64,000 nt of DNA from Bog-113 sp965226755 (GTDB lineage Bacteria; Acidobacteriota; Terriglobia; Bryobacterales; Bryobacteraceae). Below are positions 27,512 to 35,995 of the stretch, in pieces. The stretch lies in assembly GCA_965226755.1 (NCBI GenBank), contig CBDDDT010000005.1, positions 62,001-126,000 on the forward strand. Direction: 5' to 3'. The translations under genes were made by a program, and so were the position numbers. The notes beneath the pieces are model-generated. The model ran no database searches and was not told the DNA's origin. It saw only the letters and a list, made by a program, of their open reading frames with translations. The number at the start of each line of letters is the position of its first letter. Position 1 is the stretch's first letter.

Positions 27512-28006
27512 ATGAAAACGATAAGAGTACCCGCCGGCCTCGCGCTCGCCTTGGCTTTCACCGCCGCCCTCGCGGCCCAGACCTCGACGTCCACCACTAC
27601 AGCGCCGACGCCGCCCACCCCCGCCCAACTGACAGCGAACCAAGTCGCCCGGCTCACCACTTTGCTGACGCTCACGACGGATCAGCAGACCCAAGCCACC
27701 ACCATCTTCACGGCCGAATACACCGCGCTATCGACCATTCAGACGAGCTTGCAAACCGAGCGCACGACGCTGAACAGGGCCGTCACCGCCAATGACACCG
27801 CGGGCATCGCCGCCGCGGCGAGCGAGATCGGGACGCTCACCGGACAACAGGTGCTGGCGCAAGCGACGGCCAGCGCCGCCTTCCTGCTGATCCTCACGAC
27901 TGACCAGCAAACCAAGTACGAGGCCTTGCAGACGTCGGGCGGCGGACGCGGTCCCGGACAGGACGGACCGGGCGGTCCTGGTCATGGCCCCGGCGGCCCG
28001 CACTAG
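27512..28006 (+). CDS. Small periplasmic Spy/CpxP-like protein
   Basis: The 164-residue protein has a signal peptide (about 1-22, ending LAAQ), a Thr/Pro-rich start and helical repeats. TTLLTLTTDQQTQATTIFTA and FLLILTTDQQTKYEAL carry the 'LT..Q' motif of Spy/CpxP-type periplasmic chaperone-like proteins. The C-terminus is Gly/Pro-rich (GGRGPGQDGPGGPGHGPGG), which may bind metal or be disordered. An AAGGAG Shine-Dalgarno lies at 27496-27501. It is followed by an ECF sigma operon that ends in a second CpxP-like protein, suggesting an envelope- or metal-stress role; this is inferred. Confidence 0.7.
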   Translation: MKTIRVPAGLALALAFTAALAAQTSTSTTTAPTPPTPAQLTANQVARLTTLLTLTTDQQTQATTIFTAEYTALSTIQTSLQTERTTLNRAVTANDTAGIAAAASEIGTLTGQQVLAQATASAAFLLILTTDQQTKYEALQTSGGGRGPGQDGPGGPGHGPGGPH

Positions 28007-28035
28007 CCCTGGGCTCGAACGAAAGGAATGGTCAG

Positions 28036-28068
28036 CCGGTTGCGCGAAATAAAGGATCGCGCAACCGG
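28036..28068 (+). promoter_or_regulatory. Strong hairpin between the Spy-like gene and the ECF sigma gene
   Basis: Perfect 12-bp arms CCGGTTGCGCGA and TCGCGCAACCGG surround a 9-nt loop, ending 8 nt before the first ATG of the sigma gene. It could act as an attenuator or terminator, or hide the ribosome site. Confidence 0.65.
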
Positions 28069-28076
28069 AAAATCTT

Positions 28077-28670
28077 ATGAGCGTCTACAGTCTCTTGATG
28101 GAAGACAGCGCAATGCCGGCGCTCCTGCCTCGGGACCTCCGGGCCGACACGGACGCTTCCAATTTCGAAAGCATGGTGCGGGAATGCAGCGGGAAAATTT
28201 TCCGTTTCGCATTGGCTTCCCTGCGCGATTACGATGCGGCCGCCACGGTGACGCAAGACTGCTTTCTCAAAGCCCATCGGGGCTGGGACAGCTTCCGGCA
28301 CGAATGCAGCCGGGAAACATGGCTGATGCGCATTGCGGTGAACCTGATCCGCGACTATTCGCGCAACCGGCGGCTGCAGTTCTGGCGCCGCGTGGAAGCG
28401 GCCGCGCCTCCGGCCGACCTGCTTCCGATCTCCGACCCGCGTGAGCGTTCTCCGGAGGCGCGCACCCTGTTGAAAGAACGCGTGGATGCGGTTTGGAACG
28501 CCGCGGCCGCGCTTCCGGAGAAGCAGCGCATCGTCTTTCTTTTGCGCTTCGTCGAGGAAATGGACATACTGGAGATCTCCGCCGCTACCGGAATGAAGGA
28601 AGGAACTGTCAAAACGCACCTGTTCCGGGCCTTGAACAAGGTTCGGGAACGCATGGGAGAAGGCGCTTGA
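28077..28670 (+). CDS. ECF RNA polymerase sigma factor
   Basis: The 197-residue sigma-70 family protein has region 2 at about 25-100 (VRECSGKIFRFALASLRDYD, ATVTQDCFLKAH, TWLMRIAVNLIRDYSR). Region 4 is at about 135-190 (LPEKQRIVFLLRFVEEMDIL and EISAATGMKEGTVKTHLFRA). It directs RNA polymerase to stress promoters and is held by the anti-sigma encoded next, which overlaps it (TTGA). The ATG at 28077 sits directly after a strong hairpin. The ATG at 28113, with GGAAGA upstream, is an alternative start giving 185 residues. Confidence 0.9.
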   Translation: MSVYSLLMEDSAMPALLPRDLRADTDASNFESMVRECSGKIFRFALASLRDYDAAATVTQDCFLKAHRGWDSFRHECSRETWLMRIAVNLIRDYSRNRRLQFWRRVEAAAPPADLLPISDPRERSPEARTLLKERVDAVWNAAAALPEKQRIVFLLRFVEEMDILEISAATGMKEGTVKTHLFRALNKVRERMGEGA

Positions 28671-29185
28671 ATTCGCACTTGACCTCTCTGCAATTGTCCG
28701 CGGCCGTTCTCGGCCCGGTTGATGAGGAAACCGACAGCCACTTGCGGATTTGCCCGCAGTGCCGGGAAGCGGTTCGCGCGTTCGAGAGCGATTTGGCTTT
28801 GTTTGGAAATTCCGTGCGGGCCTGGAGCGAAAGCCGCGCAGCGCTTCATCGCGCGCCCGATCGCGCGAAAAGGATAAGGGCTCGGGCCCGGTTCTCGTTC
28901 CCTTCGTGGGCCATGGCGAGCGCGACCCTGGCCGTTCTGCTCCTCGTGTTTTGGCTGGACGACTCGCGATCGGTTTTGCGCGCGTTTCGTCCCGTGAGTT
29001 CTCGTGAGCCCGTCGTCGAAGGAGGTGAGCGGTCCAAAGCCGACGCGGCGCCGGTCACCGACGCGGCGCTCATGGACCGGTTGCGTATGGAGATCGCCCG
29101 CTCGGTTCCCAGTCCCATGGAGCCTTTGGCGAAGCTCACCGTTTCCGGCGGAGCGGCGCCTCGCGACGCGAGCCTCATCCGATGA
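28667..29185 (+). CDS. Zinc-finger anti-sigma factor
   Basis: The 172-residue protein starts at TTG 28667, overlapping the sigma stop. An anti-sigma zinc finger of the H-x3-C-x2-C type is seen near the N-terminus (DSHLRICPQC). One membrane helix follows (about 78-98, MASATLAVLLLVFWL), then a periplasmic tail of about 75 residues. Such proteins hold the ECF sigma factor at the membrane until a periplasmic signal triggers release. The stop overlaps the next gene (ATGA), so sigma, anti-sigma and the CpxP-like protein are translated as a unit. Confidence 0.8.
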   Translation: MNSHLTSLQLSAAVLGPVDEETDSHLRICPQCREAVRAFESDLALFGNSVRAWSESRAALHRAPDRAKRIRARARFSFPSWAMASATLAVLLLVFWLDDSRSVLRAFRPVSSREPVVEGGERSKADAAPVTDAALMDRLRMEIARSVPSPMEPLAKLTVSGGAAPRDASLIR

Positions 29186-29667
29186 GGTTACTTTCGAGTC
29201 TGATTTTCTCTCTGACTATAAGCGCGAGCGTCTTCGCACAAGGTCCGCCTTCCGGCCAGCAAGGTCCGCCGCCATCTCAGTGGAATCGGCCCCCGACTCA
29301 TGGGCCGCCGCCCGGCGCAGCTTCGTTCGGAGTCTGGTGGCACGATCCCGAAGTGATGCGGCGCTTGAATCTATCGCGCGAACAGCAGCGGAGAATTGAC
29401 GAAATTTACGATCGGAGCCGCCCCCGCTTGGTCGACTTGAGCGGCGTTTTGGAGCGGGAAGAAACCGCACTCCAGCCGCTCCTGGGAGCAGAGCGCGTCG
29501 ACACGGCTCGCGCCCTCGCGCAGATTGATCGCGTCGCCGAGGCACGCGCGGAACTCGAGAAAGCCGACGCCCGGATGCTCCTGAGTTTCCGAGGCATTCT
29601 AAGCCAGGAACAGTGGCGCAGGCTCCAGGACGACGGCGGCCGACCGCCTCGAGACGATCGCCGGTAA
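29182..29667 (+). CDS. CpxP/Spy/ZraP-like periplasmic stress protein
   Basis: The 161-residue protein has a signal peptide (about 1-20, ending VFAQ) and a Pro/Gly/Gln-rich segment (QGPPSGQQGPPPSQWN). A helical region then contains LNLSREQQRRIDEIYDRSRP and ILSQEQWRRLQD. These are the two 'LT..Q...i' motifs of the CpxP/Spy/heavy-metal-resistance family. It overlaps the anti-sigma stop by 4 nt. Since CpxP and ZraP modulate envelope-stress signalling, this protein probably feeds back on the sigma/anti-sigma pair. That role is inferred from context. Confidence 0.75.
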   Translation: MRLLSSLIFSLTISASVFAQGPPSGQQGPPPSQWNRPPTHGPPPGAASFGVWWHDPEVMRRLNLSREQQRRIDEIYDRSRPRLVDLSGVLEREETALQPLLGAERVDTARALAQIDRVAEARAELEKADARMLLSFRGILSQEQWRRLQDDGGRPPRDDRR

Positions 29668-29722
29668 TCCCGGCCTCTTAAAAACCTTAAAACGCAGGGT
29701 CGCCCGTGCTAACTTCATCCGA

Positions 29723-31072
29723 ATGAACAAGCGCGGGCGGGTTATTCTTCACCGCATTATTGCGTGTCTGGTGCTTCTCCGCGTGGCGCAGGCTCAGAAC
29801 GAGCCTCTGGAGATCCGCGTCGATCCGCGGATTGCGCGCATGATCGTCTCTATCGCAGCGTTCGACAACCATGCGCACCCGGTGCTGCCGCCGCCCCGCG
29901 AGACTACGGACCGTGACTTCGACGCGCTGCCGGTCGACAATATGGAGCCGCAGACCGATCCTGTCGCATGGCGGCTCGACAGTCCGCAGCTGCCGGCAGC
30001 GTGGCGGGCGCTTTGGGATTTTCAAGGCTTAGCGCCGCTCGACGCTGAGGGAATGAAGCGGTTAGACGCAGCGCGTGGAAAGGTGAGGGCGCGAGAGGGC
30101 CTGCACTACGACGAGTGGGTTCTGGATCAGGCGGGCATCAGTGTGATGCTGGCGAACCGCGTTGCGATGGGGCCCGGAGTTGCCCCGCCGCGCTTTCGAT
30201 GGGCGCCGTATGAGGATGCGCTGCTCTTCCCGCTTGACACGACTCGGCTCGCGGCCGAGTCGCCGGATAAAAAGCTTTTCTTCCCGCTGGAAGAGCGTGT
30301 CCGGGCGCGTTACTTACAGTTAGTTGGAATGGGGACCATCCCTCTCACGCTGGACGGCTATCTTGCCAAAGTGGTGTTACCTACTCTGAAGCGCCAACAC
30401 ACCGAAGGCGCGATCGCCGCGAAGTTCGAGATTGCCTACCTGCGCGGATTCGATTTCAGCAACCCCGCACTTGACGAAGCGCGGCCAATCTACGCGAAAT
30501 ATGCCAGGAACGGGACGCCCGGTCCGGCGGAATACAAGCTCCTGCAGGACTTTCTTTTTCGCACGATCGTAAGAGAATGCGGTCGGCTGGGGATGGTGGT
30601 GCACCTCCATGCGATGAGCGGCGGCGGCAGTTACTTTGGGATCGCCGGCGGAAACCCGATGTTGCTGGAGCCGATCTTCAACGATCCGCGTCTTCGCGGC
30701 GTAAAATTTGTTTTGCTTCACGGCGGTTGGCCCTTTGTGCGCGAGGCAGGCGCATTGCTGCAAAAACCAAACGTTTACCTCGACTTATCGCAGCAGGCCC
30801 TCACTTTTCCGCCGCGCACGCTCGCCGGGTGGCTTCGCGAATGGTTGGAGACCTACCCGGACAAAGTGCTCTATGGAACGGATGGTTACCCGTTTTCCGC
30901 GGCAATGGGCTGGGAAGAATCGACATGGATCGCCAACCACAATGCTCGTGAAGCCTTGGGGCTCGCGCTTTCCGGGATGCTGCAAGATGGAGAGATTAGC
31001 CGTGAACGGGCCGAGAAGATCGCCGGGGATGTGCTGCACGCATCGGCGGAGCGGCTTTATGGGATGCAATAG
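29723..31072 (+). CDS. Secreted amidohydrolase-2 family metal-dependent hydrolase
   Basis: The 449-residue protein has a signal peptide (about 1-25, ending VAQAQ). The TIM-barrel metal site is visible: FDNHAHP (His50, His52), MVVHLHAMSG, FVLLHGGWPF and the catalytic Asp in LYGTDGYPF near residue 388. The amidohydrolase-2 group includes decarboxylases and lactonases; the reaction here is unknown. The C-terminal helices (EISRERAEKIAGDVLHASAE plus RLYG) match the usual ending. It appears monocistronic, with 55 bp separating it from the stress operon. Confidence 0.85.
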   Translation: MNKRGRVILHRIIACLVLLRVAQAQNEPLEIRVDPRIARMIVSIAAFDNHAHPVLPPPRETTDRDFDALPVDNMEPQTDPVAWRLDSPQLPAAWRALWDFQGLAPLDAEGMKRLDAARGKVRAREGLHYDEWVLDQAGISVMLANRVAMGPGVAPPRFRWAPYEDALLFPLDTTRLAAESPDKKLFFPLEERVRARYLQLVGMGTIPLTLDGYLAKVVLPTLKRQHTEGAIAAKFEIAYLRGFDFSNPALDEARPIYAKYARNGTPGPAEYKLLQDFLFRTIVRECGRLGMVVHLHAMSGGGSYFGIAGGNPMLLEPIFNDPRLRGVKFVLLHGGWPFVREAGALLQKPNVYLDLSQQALTFPPRTLAGWLREWLETYPDKVLYGTDGYPFSAAMGWEESTWIANHNAREALGLALSGMLQDGEISRERAEKIAGDVLHASAERLYGMQ

Positions 31073-31203
31073 TGTGCGGCTTTGCGTGAACTCAAAAGAG
31101 AAACTGTGATCGTTGTCACAGCCTTCGCTGGCTGAATAAGCTATACTCGCTTCGATTCGCTCAGCGCGGATCGACATTACAACAATTCAACATAAGGAGC
31201 TAC

Positions 31204-31941
31204 ATGATCGCGAAGGATAAGTGCGTAAGGATAAACCGGTTCTGGAGTTTGGCAGCAGCGCTGACCGTGAGCGCCGTTTGTTTCGCGTCCGCGAACGCGA
31301 GCGCCCAAGTTTCCAAGACCCGAAACAATGACGGGTCCATCATCAGCCAGACGTCTGCGAAGGCCACCACATTGCTGCAAGACGGCGAACCGCCGGTGCA
31401 AGAGGCTCTTCCGGCGGGTGCGACGGTTATCTATTCGAATTTCGGACCCAAACGTATCCTTTACAACGGACAGACCGGCTGGACCGAAGCGGGAGCCGAG
31501 GCCAATGATTACCCGCTGGCCGAAGCGATGGCCTTCGTGCCGACGAGCAACTACGCCGTAGTCCGCATTGAGGCCGCCTTCCAGTGGGTGTTCGGAACAA
31601 ATGGAGTGACCATGATCCTGGCCGCCGACAATCAAGGCGCCCCCGGCAAGGTTCTTTATTCCACTTTCTTTTCCGATCTGCCTACCTTCGGCACGTGCTG
31701 CGTTGTTCAAACGGCCAAAATACCGGTCGTCAAGGGGAGCAGCGTGACGCTGAAAGCGGGTCAAACTTACTGGATCTACCCGCTGCCGGCTGACACAACC
31801 AGCTATTTGGTGTGGAGCTACGATGTTACGAAAATGGGTGGACCTGGCGCCGTCTCCGAGGATTTGGGCAACACCTGGACCCCGACGACTTACCAGACGT
31901 TCGGAGCGTTCGAGCTATTCGGTATGAAGCTCGGCGAGTAA
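31204..31941 (+). CDS. Secreted protein with a choice-of-anchor-like domain
   Basis: This 245-residue protein has a signal peptide ending near residue 35 (ANASAQ). The mature domain (about 75-240) reads IYSNFGPKRILYNGQTGWTE, then IEAAFQWVFGTNGVTMILAA, LPTFGTCC and VTLKAGQTYWIYPLP. This is the repeated 'choice-of-anchor' beta-sandwich type common in Acidobacteria and Verrucomicrobia. No PEP-CTERM or other anchor is present, so it is probably released or periplasmic. A shorter paralogue lies at 36731. AAGGAG precedes the ATG. The function is unknown. Confidence 0.65.
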   Translation: MIAKDKCVRINRFWSLAAALTVSAVCFASANASAQVSKTRNNDGSIISQTSAKATTLLQDGEPPVQEALPAGATVIYSNFGPKRILYNGQTGWTEAGAEANDYPLAEAMAFVPTSNYAVVRIEAAFQWVFGTNGVTMILAADNQGAPGKVLYSTFFSDLPTFGTCCVVQTAKIPVVKGSSVTLKAGQTYWIYPLPADTTSYLVWSYDVTKMGGPGAVSEDLGNTWTPTTYQTFGAFELFGMKLGE

Positions 31942-31963
31942 CAGGGTTTTCGGCGGAAGCAAG

Positions 31964-32003
31964 CTCAACCCGCGGGCTAGTAGATGGAAGCCGGCGGGTT
32001 GAG
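31964..32003 (+). terminator. Hairpin after the anchor-domain gene
   Basis: Arms CTCAACCCGC and GCGGGTTGAG, extended by GGC/GCC, close a 12-nt loop 22 nt after the stop. There is no T-run. Confidence 0.6.
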
Positions 32004-32133
32004 TTGAATAGCGTCGTGACGGAGGCAGCTTCGCCTTGCGCCGGACTGCTCGCGCCTGATCCAAAAAGATTATAGACTCGCCCGCCACCGCACGTGTAGA
32101 ATCCTCCCAAGGCACAAAGGGGGGGTTATTGTT

Positions 32134-33624
32134 TTGGGTGCAAATCAGAAGGCGATTCACGCATGGAAGCTCGTTGCCGCGGCGGCTGGGCTTGCTTGCT
32201 GCTTCACTGCAAGGGCGCAACAGCCCGAGCCTGAACCGCTCAAAATCGGGGATGTCACGGTTTCCGGAAGCATCCTGGAGCGTTACGAATTCTGGAGCTG
32301 GTTCCCCCCGAAAACGGGCCAAAGCACTTACAATTATTCGGGATCTCTGCTGCAATTCGCGCTCTCGCAGAAGCGGACCGACTTCGATTGGACGCTGGAT
32401 TTCGCCGCTCCCATCCTGCTGAACCTTCCTAACAACGCTATCGGCGCTGCGCCTCTGGGGCAATACGGACTCGGCGCGAGCTATTTCGCGGCCAACGATC
32501 GCAACACCAACGCGGCCGGCTTCTTCGTCAAGCAAGGTTACGTCCGGTTGAAGGGTGTGAACTCCACTCTGCAGCTAGGCCGCTTTGAGTTCGCCGACGG
32601 CATGGAAGGCGCGCCGAAAGACGCCACGCTCGCCGCTCTCAAAGCCACGCGTCTTCAACAGCGCCTGATCGGGATCTTCGGCTTCAGCGACGTCCGCCGA
32701 AGTTTTGACGGCGGTCATTATGAACGCGTCTCCGGACCCTGGAACGTGACCGCCGTAGCTTCCATACCCACCCGCGGCGTCTTCCAAACGGATGGCTGGG
32801 GCTGGGTCAAGACGCCCTTTTTCTATACCGCTCTCACGCATGACTCTTCTTCCGGAAAGAGCAATGCGGAATGGCGCCTTTTCGGAATCTATTACAACGA
32901 CGATCGTCCCCTGATCAAGACCGACAACCGGAGCGCCGCCGCGAAGAGCCACGATTTCGGCGGAATCAACATCGCCACCTTCGGAGGCCACTATATCCAG
33001 GACGTGCGAACCGGCGCGGGGACCTTCGATGTGCTCGCGTGGGGCGCGGCGCAAACCGGCGAGTGGGGCGCGCTCACGCAGAAATCGGCCGCGGGGTCGC
33101 TCGAAGGCGGCTGGCAGCCCAAGAGGCTGCGCAAACTGAATCCGTGGGTGCGCGGCGGCTATTTCTATTCGAGCGGTGACGGCAACCCGAACGACAACAC
33201 GCATGGCACGTTCTTCGCTCTGCTTCCAACGCCCCGCGTGTATGCGCGCTTCCCTTTCTTCAACGAGATGAATAATCGCGATGCGTTCGGCGAGGTGGTT
33301 CTCCGGCCTTACAAGGCACTTACTTTTCGCACGGATATCCATGGTCTATCGCTGGCCAGCAGCAAGGACCTTTGGTACGGCGGCGGCGGCGCTTATCAGC
33401 CGTGGAGCTTCGGCTTTACCGGGCGCCCGTCGAATGGCGCGACTTCCCTCGCCCGTCTCTATGACACCAGCGCCGATTATCAGATTAATCGGGACTTGTC
33501 GCTCGGCTTGTACTACGGCTATGCGCAGGGAGGAGCGGTGATCCAACGCCTGTTTACGGGGAGCGGAAGCCCGGATCAGAGTAACGGCTCATTTGGGTTC
33601 ATCGAGATGAATTATAAGTTCTAA
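32134..33624 (+). CDS. Alginate-export-like outer-membrane beta-barrel protein
   Basis: The 496-residue protein starts at TTG 32134 after a G-rich Shine-Dalgarno. A signal peptide ends near TARAQ (residue 28). The mature protein begins VTVSGSILERYEFWSW and continues as alternating barrel strands (FFVKQGYVRLKGVNSTLQLG and RFEFADGMEG). The last strand ends FIEMNYKF, the expected terminal Phe. This pattern fits the alginate_export (AlgE-like porin) family widely found outside alginate producers. No alginate genes are nearby, so the substrate is open. It is unlinked to its neighbours. Confidence 0.7.
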   Translation: MGANQKAIHAWKLVAAAAGLACCFTARAQQPEPEPLKIGDVTVSGSILERYEFWSWFPPKTGQSTYNYSGSLLQFALSQKRTDFDWTLDFAAPILLNLPNNAIGAAPLGQYGLGASYFAANDRNTNAAGFFVKQGYVRLKGVNSTLQLGRFEFADGMEGAPKDATLAALKATRLQQRLIGIFGFSDVRRSFDGGHYERVSGPWNVTAVASIPTRGVFQTDGWGWVKTPFFYTALTHDSSSGKSNAEWRLFGIYYNDDRPLIKTDNRSAAAKSHDFGGINIATFGGHYIQDVRTGAGTFDVLAWGAAQTGEWGALTQKSAAGSLEGGWQPKRLRKLNPWVRGGYFYSSGDGNPNDNTHGTFFALLPTPRVYARFPFFNEMNNRDAFGEVVLRPYKALTFRTDIHGLSLASSKDLWYGGGGAYQPWSFGFTGRPSNGATSLARLYDTSADYQINRDLSLGLYYGYAQGGAVIQRLFTGSGSPDQSNGSFGFIEMNYKF

Positions 33625-33647
33625 ATCCTCTTTCAAGAGCCGGATTG

Positions 33648-33672
33648 AACCGCCGCATCCCGCGGCGCGGTT
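33648..33672 (+). terminator. Small GC hairpin before the GH3 gene
   Basis: AACCGCCGC and GCGGCGCGGTT pair with one bulge, followed by TTTGGTTT. It is a weak terminator candidate for the porin gene. Confidence 0.4.
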
Positions 33673-33711
33673 TGGTTTCTGATATAAAGTGCCTCAGGAG
33701 AATCTGCCCTG

Positions 33712-35994
33712 ATGGCCCGCCCGCTATTCTGTACATTCGTGTTCGCGTGCTCCCTAGCGCTTCGTCTTTGCGCCCAGCAGACCGGCGCCCAAGTGGATCA
33801 GCGGGTCGAGAGCCTTCTCGGGCAAATGACGCAGGCCGAGAAGATCGGCCAGCTCAACCAGCTCTTCGTGTTTCCCCCAGCCCCCGACGGCTCGTCGCCC
33901 CTCGGGCCTCCGCCGTCCGACGCGGAAATCGCGCGGGGCGATTACGGGTCGTTCCTCTTTGTCACTGACCCGGCTGTGACAAACCGCATGCAACACGTCG
34001 CGGTTGAAAAATCGCGATTACATATACCGCTGCTGTTCGGCTTTGACGTGATCCACGGGTTCAAGACCATTTTTCCCGTGCCTCTCGCGATGGCCGCGTC
34101 CTGGGATCCCGGCATCGTGGAACAGGCGCAAACTGTCGCCGCCAGGGAAGCTAGCGCGGCCGGCGTGCGTTGGGCCTTCGGACCAATGGTGGACATCGCG
34201 CGCGACCCGCGTTGGGGGCGCATCGTCGAAGGCGCCGGGGAAGATCCCTATCTCGGGTCGGCGATAGCGCGCGCTCAAGTGCGCGGATTTCAAGGGAGCC
34301 ACGTCGGCGAACCAGGACATGTTCTTACCTCGGTGAAACACTTTGCAGGTTATGGCGCCGCGGAGGGCGGACGCGATTACGATGCCTCCTACATCCCTGA
34401 AGAGCTTCTTTGGAACGTCTATCTTCCGCCGTTCCACGCCGCGGTGGAGGCCGGCGCGGGCACAGTCATGAGCGCTTACATGGACCTCAACGACGTTCCC
34501 GCGACGGGCAACGCATTTCTTCTGCAGGACGTGCTGCGCCACGCCTGGGGCTTCCAAGGGTTTGTCGTAAGCGATGCGTTCGCGGTGGCGGATCTCGCCA
34601 CGCACGGTTTCGCGAAAGATCCCGAAGATGCCGCGTTCCGGGCTTTCACCGCGGGCGTCAACATGGATATGGGCAGCCGCACTTACGCGCGGAACCTCGC
34701 TCATCTTCTTAGTACAGGCCGCATCACCGGCGCGCAGCTTGACGCGGCTGTCCGCCCGATACTCGCGGCTAAGATTCGCCTGGGCCTTTTCGAAGCGCCT
34801 TATGTGGACGAGGCCGCCACGGCGAGTATCTTCAACGCCGCGCCGCATCGCGAACTTGCCCGCACCGCCGCGCAGCGATCGGCCGTTCTTCTGCGCAACG
34901 AGGGTTCGCTGCTGCCGCTCCAGCGCAACATATCTTCGATCGCGGTCATCGGACCTCTGGGAAATTCGCAAATTGACGTCCGCGGACCGTGGGCCCTCGC
35001 GGACGATAGCGGGAATGCCGTCTCGCTCCTTGCGGGAATCAAGAGTAAGGTTCCCTCCAGCCGCGTGGAGTACGCGCGAGGCGGCGAGATCCGCCGCGTC
35101 TATCCGTCGTTTTTCGATGCGATCACCGGAGCGAAACCCACTACGCCGCTCACCGGCGAGCAGAACGAAGCGGAAATTAGTCAAGCGGTCAATCTGGCGG
35201 GGCGCTCCGATGTGGTGATTCTGGCGCTCGGCGAAACGCAGGAAATGAGCGGGGAAGGCGCGTCCCGCAGTTCGCTCGAACTGCCCGGCCGGCAGCAGGA
35301 ACTCCTGGAAAAGGTAGTAGCCACGGGTAAGCCGGTGGTGCTTGTTCTCATGAACGGGCGTCCGTTGAACATCTCCTGGGCTGCCCGGCACGTCCCCGCG
35401 ATCCTGGAAGCCTGGTATCCGGGCGCACAGGGCGGCAATGCGATCGCGGACCTTCTATTTGGAGACGCCAGCCCCGGCGGAAAGCTTCCGGTGACGTTCC
35501 CGCGGACGGTCGGGCAGGTGCCGATCTATTACGCCCATAACCTCACCCATAAGCCTGACACCGCGCCAGACTTCACGTCGCGTTACTGGGATGAGCCGAT
35601 CACTCCGCTTTATCCATTCGGATACGGACTTAGTTATACGACCTTTTCCATCTCCAGCCTTCACTTGAATAAGCCGGAGATCCATGCCGGGGAGACGATC
35701 GAGGCATCCGTGGATTTGCAAAACACCGGCGCCCGGGCCGGGGACGAAGTGGTGCAGGTCTACATCCACCAGCAATCCGGCAGCGCTTCGCGCCCAGTCC
35801 GGCAGTTGAAAGGATTTCGGCGCGTCACCCTGGCGGCCGGCCAAAAGCAATCCGTCCAGTTCACTTTGGGCAAGGATGAATTGAGCTACTGGAGTCCGCT
35901 GGCGAAGACCTGGGTGCAAGAGCCGGCGGTGTTTGATATCTGGGTCGGTAACGATTCGACGGCATCTTTGCATGCCACATTCACTGTAAGATGA
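33712..35994 (+). CDS. bglX: Secreted glycoside hydrolase family 3 beta-glucosidase
   Basis: The 760-residue protein has a signal peptide (about 1-22). Domain order is that of BglX. The GH3 N-terminal TIM barrel contains DPRWGRIVEGAGEDPYLGS and VKHFAGYGAAEGGRDYD; the nucleophile Asp288 is in GFVVSDAFAVADL. The GH3 C-terminal sandwich runs from about 390 to 610 (SAVLLRNEGSLLPL, GEGASRSSL). The fibronectin-III-like domain is at about 665-750 (VQVYIHQQSGSASRPVRQLK). It hydrolyses beta-glucosides in the periplasm, releasing glucose. The residue after the nucleophile is Ala, where Trp or Tyr is more usual. The next gene on the other strand ends one base away. Confidence 0.9.
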   Translation: MARPLFCTFVFACSLALRLCAQQTGAQVDQRVESLLGQMTQAEKIGQLNQLFVFPPAPDGSSPLGPPPSDAEIARGDYGSFLFVTDPAVTNRMQHVAVEKSRLHIPLLFGFDVIHGFKTIFPVPLAMAASWDPGIVEQAQTVAAREASAAGVRWAFGPMVDIARDPRWGRIVEGAGEDPYLGSAIARAQVRGFQGSHVGEPGHVLTSVKHFAGYGAAEGGRDYDASYIPEELLWNVYLPPFHAAVEAGAGTVMSAYMDLNDVPATGNAFLLQDVLRHAWGFQGFVVSDAFAVADLATHGFAKDPEDAAFRAFTAGVNMDMGSRTYARNLAHLLSTGRITGAQLDAAVRPILAAKIRLGLFEAPYVDEAATASIFNAAPHRELARTAAQRSAVLLRNEGSLLPLQRNISSIAVIGPLGNSQIDVRGPWALADDSGNAVSLLAGIKSKVPSSRVEYARGGEIRRVYPSFFDAITGAKPTTPLTGEQNEAEISQAVNLAGRSDVVILALGETQEMSGEGASRSSLELPGRQQELLEKVVATGKPVVLVLMNGRPLNISWAARHVPAILEAWYPGAQGGNAIADLLFGDASPGGKLPVTFPRTVGQVPIYYAHNLTHKPDTAPDFTSRYWDEPITPLYPFGYGLSYTTFSISSLHLNKPEIHAGETIEASVDLQNTGARAGDEVVQVYIHQQSGSASRPVRQLKGFRRVTLAAGQKQSVQFTLGKDELSYWSPLAKTWVQEPAVFDIWVGNDSTASLHATFTVR

Positions 35995-35995
35995 G

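Noticed and set aside
34018..35391. Minus-strand open frame of 457 codons
   Set aside because: It is antisense to the complete GH3 gene. It is a shadow of codon bias with no recognisable domain.
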